Below are positions 31,877-44,053 of a DNA stretch of 64,000 nucleotides, piece by piece. A program made the position numbers and the translations under genes. This stretch comes from Coix lacryma-jobi var. lacryma-jobi. Lineage: Eukaryota > Streptophyta > Magnoliopsida > Poales > Poaceae. Numbering within the stretch: the first letter of the stretch is position 1; each line of letters begins with the position of its first letter. Below the pieces are notes generated by a model. The model saw nothing but the letters and a program-made list of their open reading frames with translations. It was not told the origin of the DNA and searched no databases. Where the stretch lies: positions 45,136,222 through 45,200,221 of the forward strand of contig CM019823.1 in the NCBI GenBank assembly GCA_009763385.1, read 5' to 3'.

Positions 31877-33030
31877 AGCTCTTACTATGTCATCTAGTTC
31901 AAAGCTCCTTCTTATGATAAACTTGTTGATTTGCTAAACAACTATTCTAGAATCATAAGAAAGACTAGAGCTAAAAATGAAAGGCTTGTTCATGACAATG
32001 AATCTCTTGTTGAAAAGTATAACAATGCTACACATGCTAGTGATGAGCTAAAAAAAATGAACTTGCTACTATGTCATCTTCTATCAAGGAGCTCAAGTCC
32101 TCTAACAAGGAGCTCAAAGCTAAAAATGAAAAACTTGATAAGATGCATAGTGACCTTAACACTAGTTATGCTTTGCTCAAGGAACAATATACTCAAGTTA
32201 AAGTTGATCATGATGCTCTTACTATTGCTTATGATATATTTTCTCTTGAGACACATGATGCTCCTAACCATGTTGTTAAGTGTGACATAGCAACATCTTG
32301 TGAGGACTTGGTTAGTGAGCATGATGAGCAAATAGCTAGTTGCAAGGGCAAGAAAGTGGTTGAGGCCGAACACTATGATGACTATATGAAGATCAAGAAT
32401 GAGAATGCAAAGCTCAAGATTGATCTAGAGAAGCTAGCAACCACCAAGCAAGTTGTCATCCAAACTCATGATGAAGAGTATAACACGACACTTGAGCTAG
32501 ACATGCTAAAAGAAGAGAACAAGAGATTGAAGATGAAGAGGGATTACAAGATGACACCATCCCAATTGGAACTCCAACAAGAGAATGACAAGCTAAAGAA
32601 GGATAAAGATCACCTTACCATTGGGTTGAAGAAGTTCACCACAGGTCAATGTCTTCAAAGTGAGCTACTTATGAACACCGTGATGAAGACAAATAGAAAT
32701 GGTATTGGCTTCCTTGATGAGAAGATGAAGCAACGCAAGAGCAACACAAAGCCCAAGAAGAAGAAGTTGGGAAGATGCTTTGAGTGTGGAAAAGAAGGAC
32801 ACTTCGCTCACAATTGTGAAGAGCCAAAACCCACACCCTTGCCCAAGCATGCTAGGCCCTTTGCTTTCAATGCTCACTACATTCTTAGACAAGATTCTAG
32901 TGGCAAAGTGAAAGTTATGTTCATGGGGCCTCCAAACAAGAATAGGCCAAAACAAATTTGGCTTGCAAAGTCTCTAGTAGAGAAGGTTAAGGGACCTCAA
33001 CAAGTTTGGGTCCCAAAAGCTCAAGCTTGA
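31877..33030 (+). pseudogene. Gag fragment, SIRE element
   Basis: Coiled-coil-rich Gag C-terminal half (repeated ELKSSNKELKAKNEKL and LKEENKRLKMK heptads) followed by a CCHC zinc knuckle CFECGKEGHFAHNC near 32776. The N-terminal half was lost in the LTR-gag deletion. A frame change near 32052 falls in an A run. Ends at TGA 33028-33030. Confidence 0.85.
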
Positions 33031-33046
33031 TTTGTTGTGTGTGTAG

Positions 33047-34841
33047 GTGAACTACAAGACCGATGGATCTCATTGGGTGATTGGTAGTGGTTGCACACAA
33101 CATATGACCGGTGATCCCCGGATGTTCACCTCACTAGAAGAAAATGTCAATGACCAAGAAAAGATTACATTTGGTGACAACTCAAAGGGCAATGTGAAGG
33201 GTTTGGGCAAAGTGGCAATATCAAATGATCATACAATATCAAATGTGCTTCCTGTTGCTTCATTGAGCTCCAACTTGTTATCCGTTGGGCAACTATGTGA
33301 TCTTGGCTTTCAATGTTTGTTCACCGACAAAGAAGTGGTTGTGACCAAGAAATATGATACACAAGTGATCTTCCATGGTTTTAGATACAACAATCTCAAT
33401 CTAGTGGATTTCTCCTCCGAAGATGCCAACTTGAAGACATGTTTGTTCCCTAAGCAATCTCTTGGTTGGCTATGGCATAGAAGATTGGCACATGTGGGAA
33501 TGAACACTCTCAACAAGCTGTTGAAGAAAGATTTGGTTAGAGGCTTAAAGGATGTCAAATTTGAGAAGGACAAATTGTGTAGTGCATGTCAAGCCAGCAA
33601 GCAAGTTGCAAATACTCATCCAACCAAAGCCTTTGTATCAACATCAAGAGAGTTAGAGCTACTTCACATGGATCTATTTGGGCCAACAACATATGCTAGT
33701 TTGGGTGGAAATCTCTATTGCCTAGTGATTGTTGATGACTATTCAAGATACACTTGGGTATTCTTTCTCCATGACAAATCTGAAGCAACCCCTTCATTCA
33801 AGAAGTTTGCCAAAAGAGCCCAAAATGAATTTGACTTGAAGATCAAAAAGATTAGAAGTGATAATGGAAAGGAGTTTGACAACACCCACATTGAGCAATA
33901 TTGTGATGAAGTTGGGATCAAGCATGAAGTCTCCGCAACATACACACCACAACAAAATGGGGGTAGTTGAGACGAAGAACTGGACTCTAATCACCCTAGC
34001 AAGAATAATGTTAGATGAGTACTCTACACCAGAAAGATTTTGGGCGGAAGCATTCAACACCGCTTGCTATGCATCAAACCGGTTGTTCCCCCATCGTCTC
34101 CCTGGCAAGACCCCCTATGAGCTACTCAACAACAAGAAGCCAGATGTATCATTCTTTAGAGTGTTTGGGTGCAAATGCTACATCTACAAGAAGCGCCAAC
34201 ACCTAGGGAAGTTCCAACGCCGATGTGATATTGGTTTTCTTGTTGGTTACTCATTGAAGTCCAAAGCATATCGAGTATTCAACCATGCCACCGGGATGGT
34301 AGAAGAAACATATGATGTGGAATTCGATGAATCTAATGGCTCTCAAGGAGAGCATGATAATCTTGATGATGTAGGTGATGAACCATTGAGGGAAGCAATG
34401 AAGAACATGCCGGTTGGAGTCATCAAGCCTAAAGATGATGATGATGATGTGCAAGTCATTGATAAGCCATCCTCATCAAATGTACCACTTGATGATGACA
34501 AAGATGGGAGAGACCCAAATGAAGATACTCATGTCTCCCATGATCAAATGGTGGTACAAGCTCAAGATGTTGGTGCGCCACAAGCGGCCCCTCAAGTGGT
34601 TGATCGAAGGACTACTCCTCTACTACAAGCTCATCCTCAAGATCTCATCATAGGGAGTCCAACAAGGGGTGTAATGACTCGATCTCAAAAACTTGCTTTA
34701 TTTATGGAACATCACTCCTTTGTTTCTCTTGTTGAGCCTACCATTGTAGATGAAGCTCTAAGTGATCCGGATTGGGTGAATGCCATGCATGAAGAATTGA
34801 ACAACTTCACCCGCAATCTAGTTTGGACACTTGAAGAGTGA
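33047..34841 (+). pseudogene. Protease and integrase, SIRE element
   Basis: The protease active site reads VIGSGCTQHMTG where copia elements have DSGC, so the catalytic Asp is Gly. The pre-integrase zinc region follows (LWHRRLAHVG, CSACQASK), then the integrase core with HMDLFGP, VIVDDYSRYTW and IRSDNGKEFDN. At about 33960 an extra G shifts the frame; the 33858-34841 ORF continues with FWAEAFNTACYASNRLF and the C-terminal GKTPYELL block. It ends at a TGA (34839) where CGA (Arg) is expected. It cannot make an active enzyme. Confidence 0.88.
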
Positions 34842-36273
34842 CCTAAAGGCGCAAGAGTCATTGGAACAAAATGGGTGTTTAGCAACAAGCAAGATGATCA
34901 AGGCAAGGTTGTTAGAAACAAGGCAGGGCTAGTTGCAAAGGGGTTCTCTCAAGTTGAAGGCTTGGATTTTGGAGAGCTTTGCACAGGTTGCAAGAATAGA
35001 AGCCATCCGGATCCTCCTTGCATATGCATCACATCATGACATTAAATTATATCAAATGGATGTGAAAAGTGCATTTTTAAATGGCTTCATAAATGAACTA
35101 GTCTATGTTGATCAACCTCCCGGGTTTGAAGACCCTAGATATCCTAATCATGTTTATAGGTTGTCCAAGGCGCTATATGAGCTCAAGCAAGCCCCTAGAG
35201 CGTGGTACGAGCGTCTCCAGGACTTCCTTATTAAGAAGGGCTTCACCATTGGGAAGGTCAACACCACACTATTCACCAAGAAGCTAGATGGAGAGATCTT
35301 CATTTGTCAAGTCTACGTTGATGATATCATCTTCGGGTCAGCAAATGAAGCCTATTGCAAGGAATTTGGTGACTTGATGTCAAAGGAGTTCGAAATGTCC
35401 ATGATTGGCGAGCTCACATTCTTCCTAGGCTTCCAAGTCAAGGAATTGAAGGAGGGGACTTTTATATCTCAAGAGAAGTACACAAAAGACCTCCTCAAGC
35501 GCTTCAAGATGGATGATTGCAAGCCTATCAAGACTCCAATGCCAACAAATGGACATCTCGACCTAGATGAGGGAGGTAACCCGGTTGATCAAACTATCTA
35601 CCATTCCATGATTGGTAGCTTGTTATACTTGACCGCATCTAGGCCCGACATCATGTTTAGTGTGTGCATGTGTGCTAGGTTTCAAGCTGATCCTAAGGAG
35701 TCACACCTCATAGCCGTGAAAAGAATCCTTAGGTACCTAAAGCACACCCCAAGCATTGGCCTTTGGTATCCCAAAGGAGCTAACTTCCAACTCGTTGGGT
35801 ATTCTGATTCGGATTACGCGAGTTGCAAAATTGATAGAAAGAGCACATCCGGAGGGTGCCATTTGCTTGGGAGATCACTAGTTTCATGGAGTTCGAAGAA
35901 GCAAAATAGTGTGGCCTTGTCTACCGCTGAGGCGGAATACATAGCCACGGGTGCTTATTGTGCACAAATCCTTCACATGAAACAAACCGTCTTAGACTAT
36001 GGTGTAGTTCTAGAAAGGATATCTTTGTTGTGTGACAATGAGAGCGCGGGTAAGCTTGCTAACAACCCGGTTCAACACTCTCACACAAAGCACATAGATA
36101 TTCGCCATCACTTTCTAAGAGACCATGTTTCCAAGAAAGATATATTCTTAGAGGGAGTTAGAACCGAAGATCAATTGGCGGATATCTTCACAAAACCCCT
36201 AGATGAGAACACCCTTTGTAGATTGCGAAGTGAGCTTAATGTGCTTGATCTAAGTAACTTTGTCAAAAGGTGA
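34842..36273 (+). pseudogene. Reverse transcriptase and RNase H, SIRE element
   Basis: The copia RT blocks are present: LYQMDVKSAFLNG, YELKQAPRAWYERL and the catalytic YVDDIIFGS. RNase H has GYSDSDYASCKIDRKST, ALSTAEAEYIA and the ending HTKHIDIRHHFLRDHV, EDQLADIFTKPL typical of Ty1/copia. A short frame change near 34975 separates it from the upstream part. The RT-RNase H frame itself is otherwise open to 36273. Confidence 0.92.
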
Positions 36274-37338
36274 AAGGTGGTTGTCTTTGCATTGCATTGT
36301 ATAATATGCCATGTTTAATTTATGCTATGTACATAGGCTTGTCAGACGTGGTTAAGATAACCGTCCTAAAAAGCGTGTGAAGAAGCTTACCCATGAGCAA
36401 ACTTGACAAGAAACCTAGATTCAAATTCCGTATTGCATTGCATATGCATGTTTGTTGTTTCTTTTCGGTTAAGCTTGAGCAACCACTGTGTTCATCCACC
36501 GCTAGGGGGAGCATTTGAGGCTCCAATTTGGTTAAGTCTCCTAGTTTTGGTGGCCACATGTTGTCTCCTCGGATTTTATTGCCTATTTTATCTAGAAACC
36601 TAATTTAGCCTATGGCAAATTATTTGAAAAATTTGAGGGTTTGAGAGGTCATTCCACTAGGTTCCAACTGGTGTTTATTTGCTTCTTATTTGAGTTGGAA
36701 CTTGGTTGGGAGAAGTCGGTGCGAAAAATCAAGTCAAATCAGGGTTTTTCATGTGACCGGACGCAGCAATCGGACGCAACCCGTGCGTCCGATCAGTACT
36801 TCCACGCGAGCTGATGAACAATGGTAGCGTTGAGTCTGGTCAGGCAGTTTTGCATGCGTTCGATCGTTGGCCGAAGTCTGATCAGACGCTGAGGTGCGTC
36901 CGGTCATGTATGACAGGACGCGTCCAATCGCATTTTATGCGTTTCGGGAGCTGTCTGTGTTCGATCGGACGGTGGGGAGCGTGCGTCCGATCGCTTGTGG
37001 GTGCATCCGATCGCAACATAATGGGCGTCCTGAGTTCTTCTAATAGACATGGGGGCCCGCATATCATCTTCTCCCTCCTCTTCGTCTTGCCCGCGCCCGA
37101 CCCCGAGCCGAGCCGCTCGCCACCACTTTTCGTAACCCTAGCTGCGCCGCCTCTCGCCCCACTGGCCACCGCACTGCTCCGTGCTGCCTCCGCCACGCTT
37201 GAGCCCCTCCCGGCCAGCCTCGACAGCCAGTCATCACTCCCTGCACGCGTGCCCCCGCCCAAGCTCGCTCTCGCGTGCGCCTCCGCCAGTCAGCCCCGCC
37301 GCCGTGCCTGCTTGTCGCCGGAGCCGAGGTTCACCGGT
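36274..37338 (+). other. Post-pol spacer of the SIRE element
   Basis: Non-coding by eye. From 36755 to 37015 it carries about ten degenerate copies of the (g/c)gtccgatc / gatcggacgc motif also found in the LTRs. From 37060 it turns GC-rich, with an open but featureless plus-strand frame. Confidence 0.6.
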
Positions 37339-39183
37339 TGAAAGGTCTGGATGGCTAGAGGGGGGGGGTGAATAGCCTATTTAAAAATCTAGATTCCTGA
37401 AACTTCAAAGCTCAAAACGGATATCAGAACACACAGTCGGTACTACCGATTATAGGGTCGGTACTACGAGGCTCGGTACTACCGGCTCTAAAGGTCGGTA
37501 CTACCGACAACCTAGGAACAACTACAAAATCAAGATGAACGAGATGTAAGATTGAATCTAACTTATACCAAGGCTGTCCTAAGAGATGTAGAAGATGTTT
37601 ATACCTTGTTCAAGTAGAGGCTGCTCTCCAAAGAGTAGATCGAGCCTTCCCACACCTAGAATGAGAGTAGAGGGAGGAAGAACACGAAGAACAAGAGTAC
37701 AAACGAAATAATCCAAGATGCAAATCGAACAAGCATACGAGACACGAGATTTAACCCGAGGTTTGAGCACTTCACTAAGAAGCACCTACGTCCCCGTTGT
37801 TGAGGTGACCACGAAGGTCAGAGTCTCTTTCACCTCCTTGCCTTACTCAAGCAACCACAAAGGCTAGTTGAGTTTCTTCACTAAGAATCAGAGGGTAATA
37901 CAAACACTTCGGAGTGCCCTCACAAGTGAGTCAATCACGAGCAACAACCGAAGAACACCTAACCGGCTAGGGTTCCAAGAACACAAGAGTAAAGAACACA
38001 AATCAAGCCGGAGAGATGTTGGATCCAAGTGCTCTAGACGTAGATCAATGTGTGTCACTCTCTAATCTCACTTCCCTAGCTCAAAGCTTGCAAGAGATTC
38101 ACTCTAGAATCAAAGGGGGAGAGAGAGGAGCTTGGTCAACACTTGGGAGCTTTTCTTTCTTCTCTTAGGTCAGGCGAATGGGAGAAGTGAGTGTTAGAAG
38201 CCGGCCGAGCGGCTACTTATACGAGTCACGCTGCGGCACAGTCGGTAGTACCGACCCCCTGGGTCGGTAGTACCGACTGTACTAAAAACAACCGTTACAC
38301 AACCGTTGACCCGATGGAACAACCGACCTCTAGTCGGTACCACCGGTGGTCAGTAGTACCGACCCTTATGGCGGTACTACCGACAAGCCAAACTGGATTC
38401 ACACAGAGAGCACAAGACTTCCACCAAACCTTGGTGTCACCAACGGTCAGTAGTACTGGCCCTATGGCGGTACTACCGACAGGCCAAGAAAGAATCTACA
38501 CAGAGAGCTTCGCAAGACAACTGGTGACCACAATACCACCGACCAGGATGTCGGTGCTACCGGGGGTCAGTACTACCGACCCTATGGCGGTACAACCGCC
38601 AGGCTAACTCAGTCCCAACACAGAGAGGATGAAAAACGTCCTGGGACCTCGGTACTACCGACCTGGGGGGAGGTACTACCGAGCCCGGTAGTACCAGCTT
38701 CTATAGCAGTACTACCGCTAGGCCACCTGAGACCCAACTCAGAGAGCAACACACTTAGCACCCTTGGGCGGTACTACCGACCCCCATGGTCGGTACTACC
38801 GACCACACCCTGAAAACCTCTATGTGTTCGTGAGTGCGTGGTGACTCTTAAGCGCTAGAAGTTAGACGTCATGAGCACTTTTCTCCACATCTAGCTAGCC
38901 TCAAATGTATCCCTCTTGATAGTCCGGCTTGCCTATTACTCAAGAGAAAAGATAAAACTAGGATCCCACTTGAGCAACGACATCTTCCCTTTTTCCATTT
39001 CACAAAAGACGGAGCATTTGATCACTTGAGAACTTGTGGCCATCACCATCCAATATGGTCGCCATCTAGCTAGCTCCATCAAAGGCTTGGTCATAATCCT
39101 CTCATTAGCTACACACATGCTTATCAATAGGATTAGACCAAAATGGGTTTCATCAATTAACCAAAATCCAACTAGGGCTTTCA
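37339..39183 (-). mobile_element. Solo LTR of a copia-type (SIRE-like) element
   Basis: The 1845-bp sequence starts tgaaaggtctgg and ends agggctttca, flanked by perfect ccggt repeats (37334-37338 and 39184-39188). The gagggggggg-tgaat phrase near its start is the inverted end of SIRE/Maximus-type LTRs, so its own sense is minus. Removing it rejoins the surrounding spacer. About 20 copies of cggtactaccg or its inverse occur within it. The structure is the usual product of LTR-LTR recombination. Confidence 0.9.
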
Positions 39184-39188
39184 CCGGT

Positions 39189-39753
39189 GTCCTCCACTTG
39201 TCAGCGCTCGTCTCCGTGGCCAGCCGAACCCTCAACACTGAGATTCGCCCCCTCTCCACAACCTATGCCTTCAAGGTGTTCGACACTTTGCCCCAACCGA
39301 TGTTCATGCCTATCTAACCTCGTTTTTGGCCAACCTCTTGCGCAGATCTTTCTGGCAAGAGCTCGTGGTGCCCGAACGTGTCGGTTTCTCACCTGTGTTT
39401 GGTCGGTTCGTCGCGTTTCGTCAGGTAGCAGAGCCTTGCCTCCTTTTCTCATCTCTGTTGCTTTGCTTCCAATAGGGTTTTCTTCTCTCTAGATAATATA
39501 TGCTTATATATCCCTATCTATCTCCTGCAGCGAGCCGGGATCATGTCAGTGAGTTTTTGCTTGGCAGTGTGACAGTGTCAGCATAATCCGGGGCCAAGCT
39601 CGCGGATACGGAACGAGGCCAAGCCTCTGAGGTGTAGTTCAGTGTCTTGCTTTGTCAGAGGCTCTTGTAGTTGTCAGCGGTCGTGGATTGATTGAAAGTG
39701 GGGGCTTGATAGTGACAGCAGTGCTCAGGGGATCTTCTCAGTTGTCAGTTGGG
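39189..39753 (+). other. Leader-like region upstream of the env-position ORF
   Basis: GC-rich then mixed sequence without a recognisable gene. A pyrimidine-rich stretch ending tctcctgcag (39521-39530) looks like a 3' splice site and could serve a spliced transcript for the downstream ORF. No splice donor was identified. Confidence 0.4.
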
Positions 39754-40907
39754 ATGGCACGTTGCAAGAATGTTGGTGGAGGTCCCGGGGCAGACCCTCC
39801 TCCCCCTCGTCCTCCGTCTGGTGGCAAGAGGAAGGGGAAGCAGAAGGTTGTGACCAAGAAGCGCAAGCGATTAGATCGTGATCCCGAGTTGGCTTTGGCA
39901 GTGGCACAGGCAGCCGAGAGAGCAGAGCAGGGTGGTCAGTCAGGTAGTCTTCGCATTCGTGACCTGCTTACAGAGCAGCAGCAGTAGGCCTTGCTTCAGA
40001 GCGAGGGGGTGTCTTTCGTGTCTAGGACCAACAGTTTACTCTTGACGACCCAGCCGATGCCCTCCCTCCAGACTTCCACCTTTCGTCAGCAGCAGCGTCA
40101 GCGGTAGCAGCAGCTTCAGCGGGTGGTTCAGCTCCTGAGTCCAGCACAGCTACAGAGACCCAGGTAGAGGGTCATCCAGAGGAGCAGCCAGCTCAGCAGC
40201 CGGTGCGCAGGTCCACCTGTTCTCACACTCAAGTGTCTCCTAGACCTAAGGGGCAGAGGCGATGTGGTCGACCCACTCTGAGGCCACAGGGACCCCACCT
40301 ATGGAGCACTTGGACCCGCGGGCCATGACAACACGTCAGGTGCAGGCTCTTTGGCTCGTCCCGTACGAGGAGTGGTTCCCAGCCGCCAGGCACCCTCAGG
40401 CCTCTGAGGGTTTTTACACAGTGCTTCAGGAGGACTTCTATACAGCCTATGTCAATAGCGGTGTTCACATTCAACCTCACAGAGTTTGCCCGCTCAAGGA
40501 CATAGTTGCAGCTGGAGGAGAGGCCATCCGTCCTATGCTCTCTTACCTGCCAGGCTTGGCGGATGTTCTTGGATGAAGTGGTCAGTATGTTGAGGACTGG
40601 GTGCATCAGTTTTACGCGTCCCTCTGGATCTCCCCGGATCACCGGTTCTTGCACTTTGCCTTCAGGGGGCGATCCTACAGGCTTTACAACGCCCGCGCCA
40701 GAGAGTACCTTGGTGTGACAGCCTATGAGACCAAGATTCACACCTCGTGCTACGGCGAGACCGAGCCACCTCGGCGTCCCCATGCAGGAGAGATTCCACC
40801 AGCAGATCTCGTCCGTGCTTGCTTCTGAGAGCCGTTCGGAGAGGGGTCTAGCCGGCGTCCTCGTGACTTGACGTCGATGGCCTGTCTCGTGAACGAGGTT
40901 ATGAGGC
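39754..40907 (+). pseudogene. Env-position ORF of the SIRE element, 5' part
   Basis: It starts MARCKNVGGGPGADPPPP and has a basic NLS-like cluster (KGKQKVVTKKRKR). After a frame change near 40030 comes an Ala/Gln/Glu-rich part, then a domain shared with the reverse-oriented element at 59365-61701: LQEDFYTAYVNSGVHIQP, LPGLADVLG, VHQFYASLWISPD, YRLYNARAREYLG, ETEPPRRPHAG. This resembles the 'putative plant transposon protein' type domain found beside some retroelements. Premature stops are TAG at 39985 and TGA at 40574 and 40826. The Tat element inserted at 40908 cuts it; it resumes at 52120. No signal peptide or membrane segment is seen, so 'env' describes position only. Confidence 0.7.
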
Positions 40908-42556
40908 TGTTGACGCAAAAATCTGGTCGAGAGCGCCAACACACTCACTGCACGGTCCTCAGAGGGCGTACAGAGCAGAGTCCTGACCTCCTGGACCTTC
41001 AACAGGTGGCAGTGCCGAATCTAGGTGAGAGCGACCTCGGACGTGCCAGTCAATTTGACCTGTAATTGACAAGGAGAAGAAAAAGTTGTCAAATTATGGA
41101 ACCTGCCGGTATGGTGCCAGATAGTTCCAAGTTATGCGACTCTGATATAGCCATTTGTTTATAGGACACTGACTACAAAGTCAACTCCCAAAAGATTGCG
41201 TGAAAGCATTTGATAAAGATATAAAGCAAAACAGCTATGATATCTGTAAAGAGATATTTGAAACAGGAAAATAGCCGATAAGCTTAAACATGTTAAAAGA
41301 ATAAAGATCTATATATACGTTTAAACGACATGAAATCATCGTATCGACTAATTGCACAGGCAGTTCTATCTGTTAACAATGGAGTGTTTCCATGCAGCCA
41401 TAATAACAAATAGATCGATAAAATAGCTTAAACATCAACAATGGGGTGTCTCCATACAACCATATTGATGACTAAGCTAGATCACGTCCGATACAATGAG
41501 AAGATCCGTAAATTCCAAGCCACTCAAAAGTACACATTATGGAGAAAGCATAACTGGATCGACTATTTTAGCCGATACATGATCCATGAAGCACGAACAA
41601 GATCTATCCGTTAAAACCATGATTCAACTTAAGATCAAACAGATCTGGTCTATCATATATATCAGTGGGGTTTGGAAATACAACTGTAATAAACATTCTA
41701 GATCAAATCTATCCTCTCTTAGATCAAACCACGATTTTATCGGATATCTCGAACGCACATCATGTAACAATCAAGACTGACAAATTAGTCGATGAAAGGC
41801 TTAGATCAGCTATTTCCTTTGGTGTGAGCGTGTGAAGCCTTTGGATAGCCGAAACTAAATAGCTTTTAAGCTTAAGCTACTTTGTCAATCTTGATTGGGC
41901 AAGATATTGTTTAAGATCTAAAGAAAAACATTAAAGCATAAACAACATCGATAACTTAATGAATCTATTAGCTTGCCCAGACCAATAGAGCCGATAACTA
42001 GTCAAGATCGACTAAAGAAAGAGATTGATCAGAGTCAAGACAGTCTTACAAAAGGCGAACTTAGACCGATAACTAGCCATGTCATAGATTAACAAGAGTT
42101 TGGTCGATGCCAAATACAGCCTTATTGTACAATGACACGAGCCATTGGTGAAACTTACAAGCAAACTGGAGGTCGGTCGAAGCCGATGCAGCCCTGCCTG
42201 ATTGAAGATTCCGCCGAGTTCTACGTTACTCCTACTTCTAGGGTTTTGGCCGGTGGCCGATGTGTTGATTGATTGGATGCTTACAAAAAATCGGGTTTCC
42301 AGCTATTTATAACCCGGTTGACTCCTATCCTAATACGACCAGGTTACATAAAAGTAAAACAAAAGATGACCCAAACTCAAACTCCTCGGTCGAACCCAAC
42401 ACGTCTTCAAAACTTGTCACACCTGGTCCTCAAGGGTCCTGGTCATGTCCGGGTCTTAACACTTCTTTTATTTTTCTGGCTAATTCTTTTATCAATAAAT
42501 CAGTCGTTTGTGCCTACAAAACAAAAATCTTTTCAACCCAAAATCTGGTGTAAACA
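40908..42556 (-). repeat. 3' LTR of the nested Tat element
   Basis: It starts tgttgacgc (tgtttacgc in the other copy) and ends gtgtaaaca, so TGTTTAC is inverted at both ends. A minus-strand TTATAAATAG TATA box lies at 42303-42312 and is conserved in the other LTR. Confidence 0.93.
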
Positions 42557-42570
42557 CATGCCCCCCAATT
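42557..42570 (-). other. Polypurine tract of the nested Tat element
   Basis: Minus strand AATTGGGGGGCATG abuts the LTR start TGTTTAC. The related element at 62464-62478 has an almost identical tract. Confidence 0.85.
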
Positions 42571-42830
42571 TTGGGATGAAATTTATTTTATTCCAAAAAT
42601 GCTATTTGTTTCTTTGAGGTCCGATCGACTAATTTCCTTTTAGTCGATCAGCCGAGCCTTCTTCCCAACCGTTAGTCCTTTCCTCCAGGGTCACTCTCAA
42701 ATGGCCCGGATAATATCAATGCAAGACAGTTGCTCTTATTTTGAAAATTGTGTCACGATTTAACACTCCACTTGAGTACTCTGCTCACATTGTACGAAAC
42801 GACATCTTCTCCTCTCTGGAGACTTAACAA

Positions 42831-42837
42831 TATAAAT
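42831..42837 (+). promoter_or_regulatory. TATA box candidate for the antisense gene
   Basis: Plus strand TATAAAT lies 114 bases upstream of the antisense ATG, between the LTR and the gene. It would give a start near 42862 and a leader of about 90 bases, independent of the LTR promoter. Confidence 0.5.
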
Positions 42838-42950
42838 TTCAACTCCGTCCCCATCTTTTCGTCATACTCAAAATGCACCCATCGTTTGTTTTCGCCTTCC
42901 ATCCAAAGGAAAACCCTCTTTCTCACCAAAGCTCCTTTCTTCTCCCTTCA

Positions 42951-43790
42951 ATGGCAGACAACAACCGTGGCAAGTGTCCAGGAGAGGAGGAGGTGGACTC
43001 CTATCGTCGTCCTCAACGTCGTGCTAGGTACGCTTTTCCATATTAGTTGATTCCGATACCTCACCATCGGCCTTCCAGATTTTGATCTGATTCCCTTCAT
43101 TGTCTCATTTAGGTTTGACGTAGGTCCCTCTAATGCTGTTGCTCAAGGCCCTCCCCCAGGGATGGAGTCGGTGTCAGAGACTCCCTCCTCCGACAGCTCA
43201 GAATCGACGGCCGCTCGCCATTACCGTCAAATGACGGAAATGCGGAATCTTCATTCTGAGGCCACCATTAGGAACTGCCTTCTTGAGGACCACATCGCCC
43301 AACTTCAGAAGGCGTTGGAAGATGCAGAGGCGAAAGCCTCTCAGGCGGTTCAACAATGCGCCGAGTCCGATGCACGCATCGCCGGTAATTTCCTTTTCCT
43401 TCTGAAGAATCTTCACTTAATCGAATTTCTTCTACTCAATCTTCGATGTGTTCTATTTGCTTTATAGACTTGACTGTGCGCTTGGAGGCCCTTCAGGAGG
43501 TGGGGAACGAAGCGGCCGACTCTGTGAACGCCATTGGTGATAGTGTTGCCGTGAGGGTGACTAGCATCCCTGCAAGGGTGCATGAGGTTGCCCTCCACGA
43601 TGTCCGTCATGGTGCCGCCATGGCTCTCGGAGCCGCCCAGGCCTACACCGGCCAAGACTTGGGCGACCTCGAAATCACCCCGGCAATAAGTCACGCCATG
43701 GAAGCGAATTTTGATGGCGTTGATGGAGCAGCCGGGGAGATAGCAGAGTCCACTCCTTCTGTAATCATAGTAGATAAAGTTTTTGAGTAG
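42951..43790 (+). CDS. Intact three-exon antisense gene of the nested Tat element (223 aa, coiled coil)
   Basis: Exons 42951-43027, 43113-43384 and 43468-43790 join in phase (introns 85 and 83 bp, GT-AG, phases 2 and 1) into 223 codons without a stop or frame change. The protein starts MADNNRGKCPGEEEVD, has a Pro/Ser-rich linker, a coiled coil (HIAQLQKALEDAEAKASQAV) and a C-terminal helical Ala-rich domain (RHGAAMALGAAQAYTGQDL). The same intron phases and layout recur in the gene at 61729-62225, and the C-terminal part is weakly like the antisense gene at 13148-15993. It has its own TATA candidate. Its sense is opposite to gag-pol, so its introns survive retrotransposition. Function unknown; it may bind RNA, DNA or Gag, or regulate the element. 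Confidence 0.75.
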
Positions 43791-44053
43791 TTTATTAGGA
43801 TCAAACTACTGTACAAGAAACTTATGAATATGATGAAGTTTCTATCTCTTTATGATCTCTCTGTGATAAGACCCATCGAGGTTTCTTAATTTCAGATGTC
43901 TCTAAAAATCACACTTTAATGCCGAAAGATACGACGCTCCACTTGCATCGGCTATTCATCCCATTGCTGAAGACGATACAATACATCTCGGCTAAGCTTC
44001 CTTTTTAGTCTGAAGGTGATATAATCATATCGGCTATTGGTCAGATTGATCAA

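Noticed and set aside
36814..37341. 175-codon plus-strand frame in the SIRE spacer
   Set aside because: It starts within LTR-like gtccgatc repeats, is Pro/Ala/Ser-rich by base composition and runs into the solo LTR. No homologous frame is seen in the second SIRE element.
40229..41002. 257-codon minus-strand open frame
   Set aside because: It overlaps the plus-strand env-position ORF, which has a homologue at 59365-61701. It also crosses the Tat insertion point, so it is a shadow.
42269..42553. 94-codon plus-strand frame conserved at 51832-52116
   Set aside because: It is found in both LTRs of the nested Tat element at the same position and is antisense to it. Conservation reflects LTR origin.
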